Assembly: GCA_036674765.1 (NCBI GenBank)
Contig: JARVKI010000066.1
Span: 124,001-188,000 of the forward strand
Origin: Seiridium cupressi
Lineage: Eukaryota > Ascomycota > Sordariomycetes > Amphisphaeriales > Sporocadaceae
Length of the DNA stretch: 64,000 nt
Direction of reading: 5' to 3'
Under the pieces are notes generated by a model, which saw only the letters and a list, made by a program, of their open reading frames with translations, ran no database searches and was not told the origin of the DNA. A program made the translations under genes and the position numbers. Positions 54,461 through 64,000 of the stretch are shown one piece after another (the stretch's first letter is position 1; every line of letters starts with the position of its first letter).

Positions 54461-57400
54461 ACCAAGTCAGGCTGCTGTGTACATTGCAGCTCCGCGTGTA
54501 CCTTGTTAAGATGAACGAAGGTTATGAGGGATGAATTGATAATTGATTCGGTTGAGTATCACAAAGAGAAGTAGAAGAAGATAGTCTAGTATATATACTT
54601 GTGTGTATGGCTGGGAGGCCCGATAAGAGGGTGGCTGGGCCACCCGTTTCAACATACCTGATGATGCTTGCATAGGACCAGACTCGGGGCGCCCGCCGAC
54701 GACAACATTTCGTACACCGGCCTCGCTCATCATCTCGACCAACAAGGAACATGTTGACGCACAAAGATTGCCAGTCAGCTATCAGGCATCAGTCATGGTT
54801 CTCAGGAGAGGGGGGATATTTACTGACAATGACAATATTTGAAGGACCCCAAGGCGCAAGCCGGATGGGTTCCTGGACTTAGTTCATCGGATACCATCCA
54901 TTGTAGGCTGACTGATCAAAGAGAACGTTTGACAAGTTGTATCTTTCCTGTCAATGCATGGATCAGTACAGAGCTTAGTCAGAGCGGGAAGTATAATGGT
55001 CATTACTGTCAAAGAAAAGTTGTCATCACGATATGTTACAGGGCCGGCTGATGAACTCTCGCCCGTTTCTCGCGCAAGCTGCACTTTGGATGTTTCTTGA
55101 CGCAATTTTGTACCCATACTTTCACCCGTTGTTGCGAGTGAAGTGAGTTGGTGCGGGACCCTAGCTATACTGCCGCCGGCAGACTTCCGAGATCTGAAAC
55201 GTCTTAGAGTGGTTTCAGTCATGAAAGGATGGGGAGAAAAAAAAAAAAAAAAAAAAAACCTTGCCTTCACGGGGTACAAGATAAAATATCCTCTGTTTGA
55301 GATCACTCATTGCGGCCGCATTGCCGCACACAGGATCCGAGAGGACGAGGTGAAAAGTTATGATAACATACGTCTGGCTCTCCCGTATCGTACTCGATGG
55401 GCGTATGGTCTAGCGATAGATTATCTCTTCGAATTTCGAGCCCAAGGATTGTGGCCGAACCTCTTTTATATCCTCGCTAAGAACCAGATGAAATGGAGAA
55501 TTCTGCGATGCCGACAGGCCCAGCCTTCCGGAATTAGTGTGGTGATAATCCAGTGGCTTCTTGGATTGTAATGCGTTTCTGACGCAAGAGTCGCAAATTT
55601 TTGATTCGTGTGTCACACCCAAAGAAAACTAAGGGTGTTTTCTCGATCTGTTCTCGTGTTAAGCGTTGGGAAGAAACTACGATAGACAGAGAAAGAGTTT
55701 CGCTATAAAACAAGCAATGAGCTGTTAGTGTAATAGCCTATGCAGCTTCTTCCTCAGTGAAGTATGATCTTTGCCGGCCTGCAAGGTCGCGATGCTGTCG
55801 CCGCTAAATACGCTCCGGAGCCTTGTAATCAATCATGAGTCTCCCCCGCACTAAGCGGCCATGTGGGAGTGGAAATAGTCCTCGAGTAGTTCCAGCTAAT
55901 ATTGGAAGCAGATAAAGTTGGATGGAATGGACTGATAAATTATTTGAAAACAAAACGTATGAAAAATAAGAAGAAACCGGATTCCATTGGTCGGGAATTG
56001 ATAAGGTGCTAGGTAGTGCTTAAAAGCGCCCTGCAGAGCGCTATCAAGTCTGCTCAGTCGGTCAACACTTACATTAGTTACAGATGTAGTTAATTACTGC
56101 CCTGTCTGCGATCCTTTGAGCACGCATACGGTTTTAGGGCTCTTTGGCCTAACCCCACTTCCAACGGGAAAGGCACTGCCTCACTAATTCAGTCCCCGAA
56201 GTTGGAGCCCATCGGGTTGTGGCTATGCTGATGAACTTCTCGAACTTGACATAGGTTGAGAGGAGCCACGCACTTGAACTCAAAGTCTGGAATTGCGGCA
56301 GTCTCTTTCGTGAAGTATAAGGGACTATCCGGACAGTTTCATTGGTGTCCATGTCACCTCAAAATCCACTAAAAAAGCCTGCCCTCATCAAGGCTACAGG
56401 GTAGACCCGGGCTCACGCTATCGCAGTGCGGACTGTAATGTAGATACAAAAACGTGGTGACTGAACAATAGGGACTTCGGACAGGATCTCTCTTAACAAG
56501 ACTGTGAACTAGAACTCAGATGACGGAAGGCAAGTTGCTGACCATTATTAGTTCTCCATCTGAGCATCCAATATCTTACATGTGCCGAAGTCAGGGGTAT
56601 CGGTAAGGGCCAGGTCCAATGCAGTGGGTACGGGCCTCAGACATGTCAAGGAGTTCCCACAGCCATCCAAACCGATAGCATGGGAATAGTACTACAACCT
56701 CATCCATGAATTATAACAGGCACATCACAACTGGAAACTCATATATCCATGGTGGCTTTATGCCAACCCGATAACGAACGCGGATGAATTTTTGATACAC
56801 GCAAGCTTCTGAATTCCTTTTTTGACGCTCTTGGGTCATCATATAGAGCATTCACATGCATTCACCGCCCTGGGTGTAGCACACACCGGATGGACTTGAC
56901 AGAAACCGGTACGGTAACGAGTGACTCATTATACTACAATATAATCTTGCGTTCTGGCGTGTACAGGCCCACATTCAAGTCGACCATAGTCGAGGCCTCG
57001 TTCGGTCCGATTTGCTGCCTCATAATTATCCTTTTTCGAGAATGTCAGGAGCAGTCACGCCGAGCCCATACAGCAATGGCAATTTGGAGCACGGCTACTA
57101 GCGTTAACTTGCTCTGCCACCAACCCGTCACCAGGCGAATGTCAGGTCGGTCACACTAAACTTCTCCCAAACGAAGAAATTCAAAGCCATTGCTTTACTC
57201 TCGGACTTTGACAGATATCTACTAGCCCTCCTGGATGGCGAAATCATCTCGCCCATGTAAATTCCATGTAGTCTAACTTCATCATCTCGTCCCATTCCAG
57301 CCATTGAGACGCCACAGTCGACATGGCTAGGGTTTGTGAGGAGCCCAGCCACATAAATTCGAGGCTGCACTTGATTTCTTGCCCCTTTTTATTAGTGAGC

Positions 57401-59013
57401 AGTCATTCTCCACCTTGCAGAGTCACGATATAATGCCAGGTAAAAATGTTCCTCCCTTACCATCCTTTTTGGGTGATTATTGCCTAACCCGGTTCACAGA
57501 CTAGGATAAACATGATTATTGACAACTTACCTGCAGTTCTTCATTTGCAGCGAATGGTTCCACTTAGGATTCCCAGCTTTCTAGTTCGATCTTCCTAGAT
57601 GAACAAAGTGTCGCGTCTTCAAACTCGTCGACAGAAAAGGACATGGGATGCTACGTTCGAAGAGGAGGGCTAAACATAGAATATAGTAGGCGCTCCTAGG
57701 ATGGAAGAGCTAGAAGGCATCGTTGATACAGTCGAATTGAACGTTCAATGGCTTAGCCCCTCATCACAACTCGTATTCACCTTCGACTTTGCCATCATAG
57801 CACTTTTGGGATCGGCAGTTTTTCGGCGGGTGAAGCTCCGTTCCTGTAGTGGACTGTTACAGTGCTTAGACTACTAAATCGAAAACAAGACACACGGAAC
57901 AACCATGATCTTACCGAGATCATTGGGAAGCTATGGGAGCTCTGTGAGAATATGACTAAACCTTGAAGGCGATCCGGGTGGTGCGTCGTCTACGCTTCGG
58001 ACGTTTAGCCCTTAAATTTGCCCTATATTAGCACTACCGACAGTCCTATTGTTTCTGGGGTTGACTCCTGAATACTAACAGTTAGCAACACATTTGTCAA
58101 ATCTTGGATTCACTGCAGCGCTAATATTAGACTATCGGGATGCCTGATCTAGGACCTTGCTTGCCGTTTTTCTCTCGGACCATAACATGGTCGATGTGCA
58201 CAGCTGCGCCTTTTTCTGCAGCTGGGTCTAGCAACATATCGATGCTCTAGCTCGCTAAATACACAGCCCAGCGCTGGCGCAAAGTCAAATTTCAAATTTG
58301 GGGTAGATGAACCGATTACGTTTACGATAGCACTAATGTGAGGGCCGCTGGTCTGTGGCCTATTCGAGCTTGATAAATCCTGCTGCCTAGGTATCTGACC
58401 GACTCCTAAGAAGGTAAAGTTCTGTGCCTCGGCCAGCTTCCCGGGTGCAACGATATGCAATGACCAGCCAACCTGAGGACCGTAGACCTGGCAATAAAGT
58501 AGACGCCAAAAGATAAGGGGGAAACCTACCACCCCCTACATAGGATGCAGTGCTAAAACCGTTGCCAAGGCATGACTTTTAGACAATCCCGCTGAGGAAT
58601 GAAGCTTAGAGGAACAGGAATAAAGTTTGTTGCACGAAAACATTAGTTGGCGATCGCCGACTCAGGCGGGTCTTGGCGCTCAGGGATCTGACCCTTCTAG
58701 AACCAATAACGGCAAGCCTGCTCGGGCGCTACGTTTAGTGCAGCACTGCTTCACAGGCGCAACCAATCAAAGATCTCATTCATCTCGAAAGGATCCATCC
58801 TGGAGCACGCCTCGTTCAGCTGTACTGCTTTTCAATGGTGGTCAGGGGTGGACGCAGTCGTGAAACTCGTATTCTGTTGGCCTCAGAATATATAATGTGG
58901 CCAAGAGACCAATGTACCGAGGTCTTGAGAGCGACGTTAGCTGTCAACTTAGGCCCATGATTATTGGCACTACAAAACTGATCATATTTTCCTCTCAAAC
59001 CCAAAACGTTATC
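54461..59013. other. Gene-poor stretch of about 4.5 kb
   Basis: No recognisable protein. Open frames at 54884-55306, 56890-57159, 57128-57370 and 58149-58532 lack domains. It includes an A22 tract at 55237-55258. Confidence 0.5.
55237..55258. repeat. A22 homopolymer
   Basis: Twenty-two consecutive A on the plus strand after GGGG-A-G. It may be slippage or the poly(A) end of an old retroposed sequence, but no matching element or target duplication was recognised. Confidence 0.85.
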
Positions 59014-59564
59014 ATGGCGCCAACCGTACGAAAGCCCCAGGAGAAGTGCAAATTCGGTCTCTGTGGTACGATACCATTCGAACATTTCGATAACAGTCCA
59101 CTTGAACCGTCAGACGACAACCCAATCACAGCAGTGCTCGAAACTCATCGTCCTTTACCTACGACGTATCTTCTCGCCCTCTCGCAAAAGCCGGCGACAA
59201 AGGCATTTTTGAGACACGATAAACCTGTAGAAGAACCTACTCCGAAGAGCATTCACTGTTGTAACCAGTGGCTTTCGGGCAACTCGTGCACACAAATGGG
59301 GATTGCGGATTCGGTCATGGCTCCTGTCACAGCCGTAGACGGTCCTATGCTAGTCGTACTCATAAGCATTATCTTCTCCGTTATTCTGGCAGTGGAGGTT
59401 TCCGAGTATTTGGAAAGGCGGCAATATGGAAGTATACATCTGTGAGTTCATGATTAAGAGTCATCTTCATACCTTCCAACTGACTCAGTGCCAGTGAACT
59501 TGACCTCGACCTTCAACCGGATCAAATACCAGAGAAACAGCCCCTAATCTTGGACTCCGAATAA
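59014..59564 (+). CDS. Small single-span membrane protein of unknown function
   Basis: Exons 59014-59441 and 59489-59564 join through a 47-nt GT-AG intron to 167 aa. Start MAPTVRKPQEKCKFGLCG carries an early C-x5-C pair. Further features are SIHCCNQWLSGNSCTQMG (three cysteines) near residue 95 and one strong membrane helix PMLVVLISIIFSVILAVEVS, followed by a short tail ending PLILDSE. The clean splice and the coherent acidic exon 2 support a real gene. No family is recognised. The cysteine pairs could bind metal or form disulfides; membrane location is likely, with unknown orientation. Confidence 0.62.
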
Positions 59565-60396
59565 AACTATTTGCATATTGAATCTGAAGACCATCCCATA
59601 GCGAGAGATCGAAGTCTAATCAGAGCATGTTGCTTGGTTGTATTATTATTATTGGCTCAATAGACATCATGGTAGAACCTCATGTATTGCTTTGATGAGG
59701 TACTCAAAAACAATCATAGGACTTGGAATTAAGAATACATTGTCACGGTTCGGGAGGGCCAAAGACGCTGCGCTTCAAGGTCCCCTATGAAGTGTGTAAA
59801 TTACAAAAGCTGGAGAGCTGGAGTTAAGCTCCAAGCTCCTACTCAAATACTCTAGGCTCGCAGCTGGCAGCGCAGAGGATACTAATCAATGTTTTCACAT
59901 CAACATCAAGACTCTTAGTTTCGGTCGAGCGGGTTTTATATTCTTCTATCGACTTAGCGGTAAGGACCGGGACAGGTCGTGGTTAGTCATCTTCGGGTAC
60001 ATGAGGTACTGAACACGCCCAAATCACTATCAAGAGATAATAGATGATATGTATCCACCTCCCGCCCAATCAGGCGTAATACCACGACGCAAGGGTCAGA
60101 GACCCTAGAAAGGGGACAACTAGAAGCGAATCCAACATTCCGCGGCCGGGCACAACCAACGTCAGTACCCCTAGCCTCCCATAAAGCCACCTTCAAGAAG
60201 CAAGACTATTCTTTCTACCAAAGAAAAAGAAGGCCGTCATATGCGGTTGAACCCTCAATGGCTACACACTCAACCGTTGCCATTGGAAGGAGCAGCCGAA
60301 CAGGAAGACTTTTCCCTTTACTGTCTCGACCAAAAAAGAAGATTGAACTCGGTTTGCTTGCTCTTAAAGTCGTCAAATCCCACCATAAGACCTGGA
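59565..60396. other. Intergenic, no gene seen
   Basis: About 0.8 kb between converging genes. No recognisable frame. Confidence 0.55.
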
Positions 60397-61242
60397 TTAG
60401 TTTCTCGTTTTCTTTCGACCTCTAGTATTGACACATCGTGCTAGATGCTCGAGGTAGACTGCTCGATTCTTTTCTTCCTGATGACCACACCGTGCGCATT
60501 GGAAAAGACACTGGGTTTCCTTCTTACAGGATCGCACATGACGCTGGTGCAAGTCCTTCCGGGAATCCGTCTTACCACAGTTGCAGGCATATTTTGAGAC
60601 GTCATTCGGATTTTTTTCCCTGCCCGCGTGCTTATACGTGGTATAGTGACGCTGAAGATAGCGTTTGGTTTCAACTGCTATACGTGGGCACCCCTTCTCG
60701 CACCTGAATTTGTGCTTTGAGTCCAGATGTCGCCTAAGGACAATCAATATATAAGATTTATATTGTGATATTAGAACTGACCTAAGCCCTGGGACGCCGA
60801 AACTTCCAGCACAGAATTGGCATTGTTGGCTGACGGGCTCAAGGAGTGCGACACCATTGACGGTTTGCGTTACATGAGCTTGGGAGGCTGGACCGTTCGA
60901 AGTTGACGGTGCAGTGCTCGGTTGTGTGCTAACATGCAGTCGCGCGGATGAAGATGGTGAGGGATCTCGTGAAAGACTGTTCGTCGGGCCCAGACCTGAA
61001 GTCTCGGTCGGTGTATGAGACCACACAGGAAGAACTTCTGGGTTGGAAGCAGTTGTGGTATTGACAGGATCGGCATCCAGAAAATCGAAGGTGAAAGGCT
61101 CAAAGTCAGGTTGGTTCGCATATTCCTGGAAAATAAGATCAAGATCGCCGAGTAGATTATTGGAAAAGGCGGTAGAGGTATCGTCCTCCGCGGTAGAATG
61201 AAAATAACCAGTGTTCGCTTGACGGTCACCGGTGTATGTGCG
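60397..61242 (-). CDS. Zinc-finger (C2H2-like) protein, 5' end unresolved
   Basis: Exon 61242-60782 and exon 60733-60397 join across a 48-nt GT-AG intron. No ATG lies in frame in the first, which begins after a TTCAG acceptor, so one more upstream exon is expected. The N-terminal half is acidic and rich in Ser/Thr/Pro (LGDLDLIFQEYANQPDFEPF), like an activation region. The C-terminal half has paired Cys/His: CQFCAGSFGVPGLRRH and DSKHKF, then CEKGCPRI with YLQRHYTTYKH, then YACNCGKTDSRKDLHQRHVR, then CARCGHQEEKNRAVYLEHLARC. It is likely a nuclear DNA-binding protein. It ends in a basic RGRKKTRN tail. No named orthologue recognised. Confidence 0.68.
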   Translation of the reverse strand, partial: RTYTGDRQANTGYFHSTAEDDTSTAFSNNLLGDLDLIFQEYANQPDFEPFTFDFLDADPVNTTTASNPEVLPVWSHTPTETSGLGPTNSLSRDPSPSSSARLHVSTQPSTAPSTSNGPASQAHVTQTVNGVALLEPVSQQCQFCAGSFGVPGLRSVLISQYKSYILIVLRRHLDSKHKFRCEKGCPRIAVETKRYLQRHYTTYKHAGREKNPNDVSKYACNCGKTDSRKDLHQRHVRSCKKETQCLFQCARCGHQEEKNRAVYLEHLARCVNTRGRKKTRN

Positions 61243-62897
61243 CTGAATTTAGGACGCCCGGACTTTCCGGGCCGTCGACAACCCAATATGTCCCCCGTTC
61301 CTAATACTAAGAAAGACAGTCAACAAACTGAATGGAAATGGATTTCCCAGTCAAACCCACCAGATCCTGTTAGGATCGTAGAAGGCTGCTAGTCTCCTAC
61401 AATGTCCCAGGCCAGGAACGGCCCTTTTAGCGCACAGTACATATCCGTCGCCAATGCTTAGCTTCAAACATCGTCATAACTCAGTGGTTGCGCAGGCCAG
61501 GGCGGCAAAGTCTAGTAGAGGGTAATTTGATTGCCCAGTAGGAGTTTATGTGCTGATAAAAACCGGGGGTGGGGGTGTAGGAAAAGGAGTATGTGGGAGA
61601 GACTGTTCCAGCTCCTGATTTCCAAAATGAACTCGTAACCTGAAGAGCGCCAGGTATTTATGCTGGCTTTCATGAATCGCAAGACTCTATGCTCGAGCCA
61701 GGAAAATTGGCCGCAGCATACATAAGCGTGAGATGCATGTACACGAAATTTCCCGTCCCGCGATGAGATATCGACTGCCACGCTGTCAACCAGCTCAATT
61801 ACGCCACAAGCGCAGAGAGCTACGTGTCCGTTGAGATGAAGCCGAGCCGATCGAAGGGACACCACCCGACCAATGGTGTGAGCAGCTGTGGCCGCTGGTA
61901 AGAAGCAGTCTCGACTTGCCGTTACGAATCCGTCTAGTTGATTGGCAAGCAAGAATGGCCGCAATGCCGCTAATGCAAGATGGCCTTGTATTGCAGGAGC
62001 CAGCTCTCGCGCAAGGCAGACCAATAACGGCGAGGCGTTCTCACGAGAATCACTTGAGGCCATGCAGATCAACCAATGAACTAATGTCGAGAAAGAAAAA
62101 AGCCAAGGTACGAGTGTGGCGCGGAGCCTTGTCGCCATGTGAAACTACCCGTATCGAGGATGATTGTATTGCTTGGACTATGAATGATGGGCAATCTTTG
62201 CCAAGGCCCATGGGACAAGAAAAGCCGAGTAACAAGAGCGATTTCGTGACCTTGTGCAAGGGACCGACATAGATAGACATGATTGGCCACTAAATAGCTT
62301 TTCATGATGTGGCAGTCGCCTTTGCACACCTACTACATAACGCGTACTGAAAATGGTATCATTTTAACCTTAGACTAAACCGTGAACGATTCTGGGAAGT
62401 CTGACAAGTACAAGTCCCTCATGCCGCAAGCATAGGTTACCCAAACAAAACGTAGATGTTATCCAACGCCGAGCCCGTCTTTCCCTAATCTGCATCTACG
62501 CATTCTTCAGAACGTCCTCAAAACCTAACGCCGGCTCCATAAAGGTAAGTGTGAAATGAGATCCCAGCAGCGGTGTGCTGCAGGAAGGCGTGAGCCGGGT
62601 CGTGTATATATGTAAGAAGAACACAAAGCGTTAGGGGTATCGGCATGGTGAAGTACAGGTAAAAACGTAATCATAACAGTACTCGACAAACTTGCGATCA
62701 ATTGGGCCGGGCCAGTAGCCGACACAACGTAAGTGACTCCTCTCTCTGCAACTAGGAAGAGGGTATCCCAACGGCTGTCAGCCTTGGTTCCCGCGATAAT
62801 CGTGCATTACGGTTGGGTTATCCGCGCATGGTGCGACTCGGGGATCCACCTTGGGCGGCCCGATCGTTTCGATGCAGCATCAGACATCCTCAATGCA
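61243..62897. other. Interval with no confident gene
   Basis: About 1.65 kb. It should contain the missing first exon of the zinc-finger gene. Overlapping frames 61512-62138 (minus) and 61916-62272 (plus) are long but have no domain or consistent composition. Confidence 0.45.
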
Positions 62898-63797
62898 TTA
62901 GTTTTGGCGGTGTTTCCGTGTCGACGAGTTCTTTGGTGGCAGCGGCGCGGGGTAATAGTCACCACTTGACGGCGCGTACGAGGTATAGGACGAAGGACCA
63001 CTGGATCTCGGAGAACTCGCCGCATAGTCAACTCTGGCAGGAGAGCTGGCGGGAGGGCTCGTAGTATAGTTGAGGTGGTCAAAGCCCCGAGTTGTGACTG
63101 GTGGTCCCCTGCGTTCTCGACGATCCGTGTTGGGCGGCTCTTCGATGTACGGTTTACGCGTGGGCTTGCTCACGCTCCCCCGGCGTTCGCGTTTCTTTTC
63201 GGAGTCCTTATGAGTTGATTTGGAACCGGACGCTTCGGCCTCCTGGTTCCCTTTGTTGATTCGCTCCTTCATTCGATCCTTCAACTCCTGGTTGTCATTC
63301 TTACTGTGCCGCTTGCTCCTAGATCGTCTTACGCCATCGGAGGATTCGCCCGACCCACCACTCATCATGTACTCTGGATCGGACGGCGAGTAGGTCGTAA
63401 GCCTTTGGCGGAGGTCGAAATTCTCGTCTTTCAGAGACTCGTTCTCTTTCAACAGACCCTTGTTGGTGTCTTTGAGTGCCTCATTTGCTGTAATGAGGCC
63501 CCGCATGTCAGCCTCTTGCTCTCGAACAGTCCTCCGGGAAGAGGACAGCTCTTGGTCCAGGTCCACGACCCTCTTCTTGTATTTGTTGACGTCGTGATTC
63601 GACGAATCAAGAGCCTCTTGCAAGGCGCGGACGTTGTAGCGTTGGTCTTCATAATCCTGAGCTGTGAATATCCGATCAGATCTCCCTCCTACATGAGCCT
63701 GTTCAGTCGACGAACCAAGTCCCGAGTCTCGACTCCGGGGCGAGGTTCGGGAACGATCTTCGTCCCTGAACCTAACGCTTCTGCCATCTGCAGGCAT
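62898..63797 (-). CDS. Coiled-coil protein with charged, disordered flanks
   Basis: Single exon, 299 aa from MPADGRSVRFRDEDRS; the frame extends upstream to 63929 but this Met begins the protein-like composition. Residues about 40-115 form a coiled coil with heptads (YNVRALQEALDSSNHDVNKY, KKRVVDLDQELSSS, ENESLKDENFDLRQRL). The rest is low-complexity: SRSKRHSKNDNQELKDRMKE, basic KKRERRGSV, and a Pro/Ser/Tyr-rich C-terminus ending STRKHRQN. The pattern suggests a scaffold or cytoskeleton/nuclear-associated protein conserved in filamentous fungi, but no function is known to me. Intact. Confidence 0.7.
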   Translation of the reverse strand: MPADGRSVRFRDEDRSRTSPRSRDSGLGSSTEQAHVGGRSDRIFTAQDYEDQRYNVRALQEALDSSNHDVNKYKKRVVDLDQELSSSRRTVREQEADMRGLITANEALKDTNKGLLKENESLKDENFDLRQRLTTYSPSDPEYMMSGGSGESSDGVRRSRSKRHSKNDNQELKDRMKERINKGNQEAEASGSKSTHKDSEKKRERRGSVSKPTRKPYIEEPPNTDRRERRGPPVTTRGFDHLNYTTSPPASSPARVDYAASSPRSSGPSSYTSYAPSSGDYYPAPLPPKNSSTRKHRQN

Positions 63798-64000
63798 TCT
63801 GGTGGGTCCGCGAGCGGGAAGAGTGGTGATGATAGGTGGGCGTTGTAGTGTAAGATGATTTGATGTGCACACCGAAGAAGACGGCTGCAGCCGTGCCCGA
63901 TACCTATATAGTGGTCGATGACAGGGCAAAAGGTATCGAGCGAATTGGAGTAGGCAACAGTAGAAAAAACTAAGGTGAGGCTGTAGACAGATGTCGATAA
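63798..64000. other. Right-edge leader of the coiled-coil gene
   Basis: Upstream region of the gene at 62898-63797; no other feature seen. Confidence 0.5.

Noticed and set aside
55237..55258. A22 tract as the tail of a LINE or processed copy
   Set aside because: No reverse-transcriptase fragment or target-site duplication was seen next to it.
61512..62138. 208-aa minus-strand ORF
   Set aside because: No domain, no consistent composition, and an equally plausible ORF overlaps on the plus strand.
1..64000. CRISPR arrays, bacterial operons and insertion sequences
   Set aside because: Gene structure is eukaryotic throughout; no spaced direct repeats or transposase was recognised.

Overview
The window reads as nuclear DNA of a filamentous ascomycete, most likely a Eurotiales (Aspergillus/Penicillium-type) fungus. 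Coding regions are interrupted by short GT-AG introns of about 45-85 nt. Gene contents are typical of that group: MFS transporters, UstYa-like (DUF3328) proteins, a Zn2Cys6 regulator, GMC and BBE flavoenzymes, an FSH-type serine hydrolase, LysM and GH28 proteins, the phosphatase PPG1 and the NMD factor UPF3. No organism name can be fixed from the sequence alone.

Region 1 (1-8.4 kb) looks like a decayed metabolite locus. It holds an MFS transporter broken by an in-frame stop and a broken gene for a secreted precursor. The precursor has a signal peptide followed by six 12-residue repeats, the best preserved ending in KR and carrying a Tyr. Next come a broken UstYa-family gene, an intact aldo-keto reductase, a broken Zn2Cys6 regulator and an intact sugar-type MFS transporter. 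A KR-processed repeat precursor beside a UstYa-type gene is the signature of a fungal dikaritin-type RiPP locus (the ustiloxin/phomopsin class of pathway). This is the most interesting item in the window.

Region 2 (9.4-24 kb) mixes intact genes and relics. Intact are a CHID1-like GH18 protein, a GNAT-like protein, a zinc-ribbon protein and a small secreted protein. Relics are a saccharopine-dehydrogenase-like reductase, an extended SDR (epimerase type), a second UstYa-family gene with both metal motifs altered, and a secreted protein with one frameshift. About 3.9 kb (16.2-20.2 kb) has no recognisable gene.

Region 3 (24.7-29.5 kb) is an intact housekeeping island: PPG1 and UPF3, divergently transcribed.

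Region 4 (31-46 kb) is accessory again: a LysM protein, a GH28 relic, a secreted GMC oxidoreductase, then a compact group of FSH hydrolase, BBE-type FAD oxidase, MFS transporter and atypical SDR. This group could be the tailoring arm of a small metabolite cluster, but no PKS, NRPS or terpene synthase is visible.

Region 5 (46-64 kb) is gene-poor: a DUF6594-like relic, a small serine palmitoyltransferase subunit, a short unknown protein, an aquaporin, an unknown relic, a small membrane protein, a zinc-finger protein and a coiled-coil protein.

Several relics carry Gln-codon stops of the kind RIP (CpA to TpA) would make. Exon models were built by hand; those called intact keep frame through every proposed intron.
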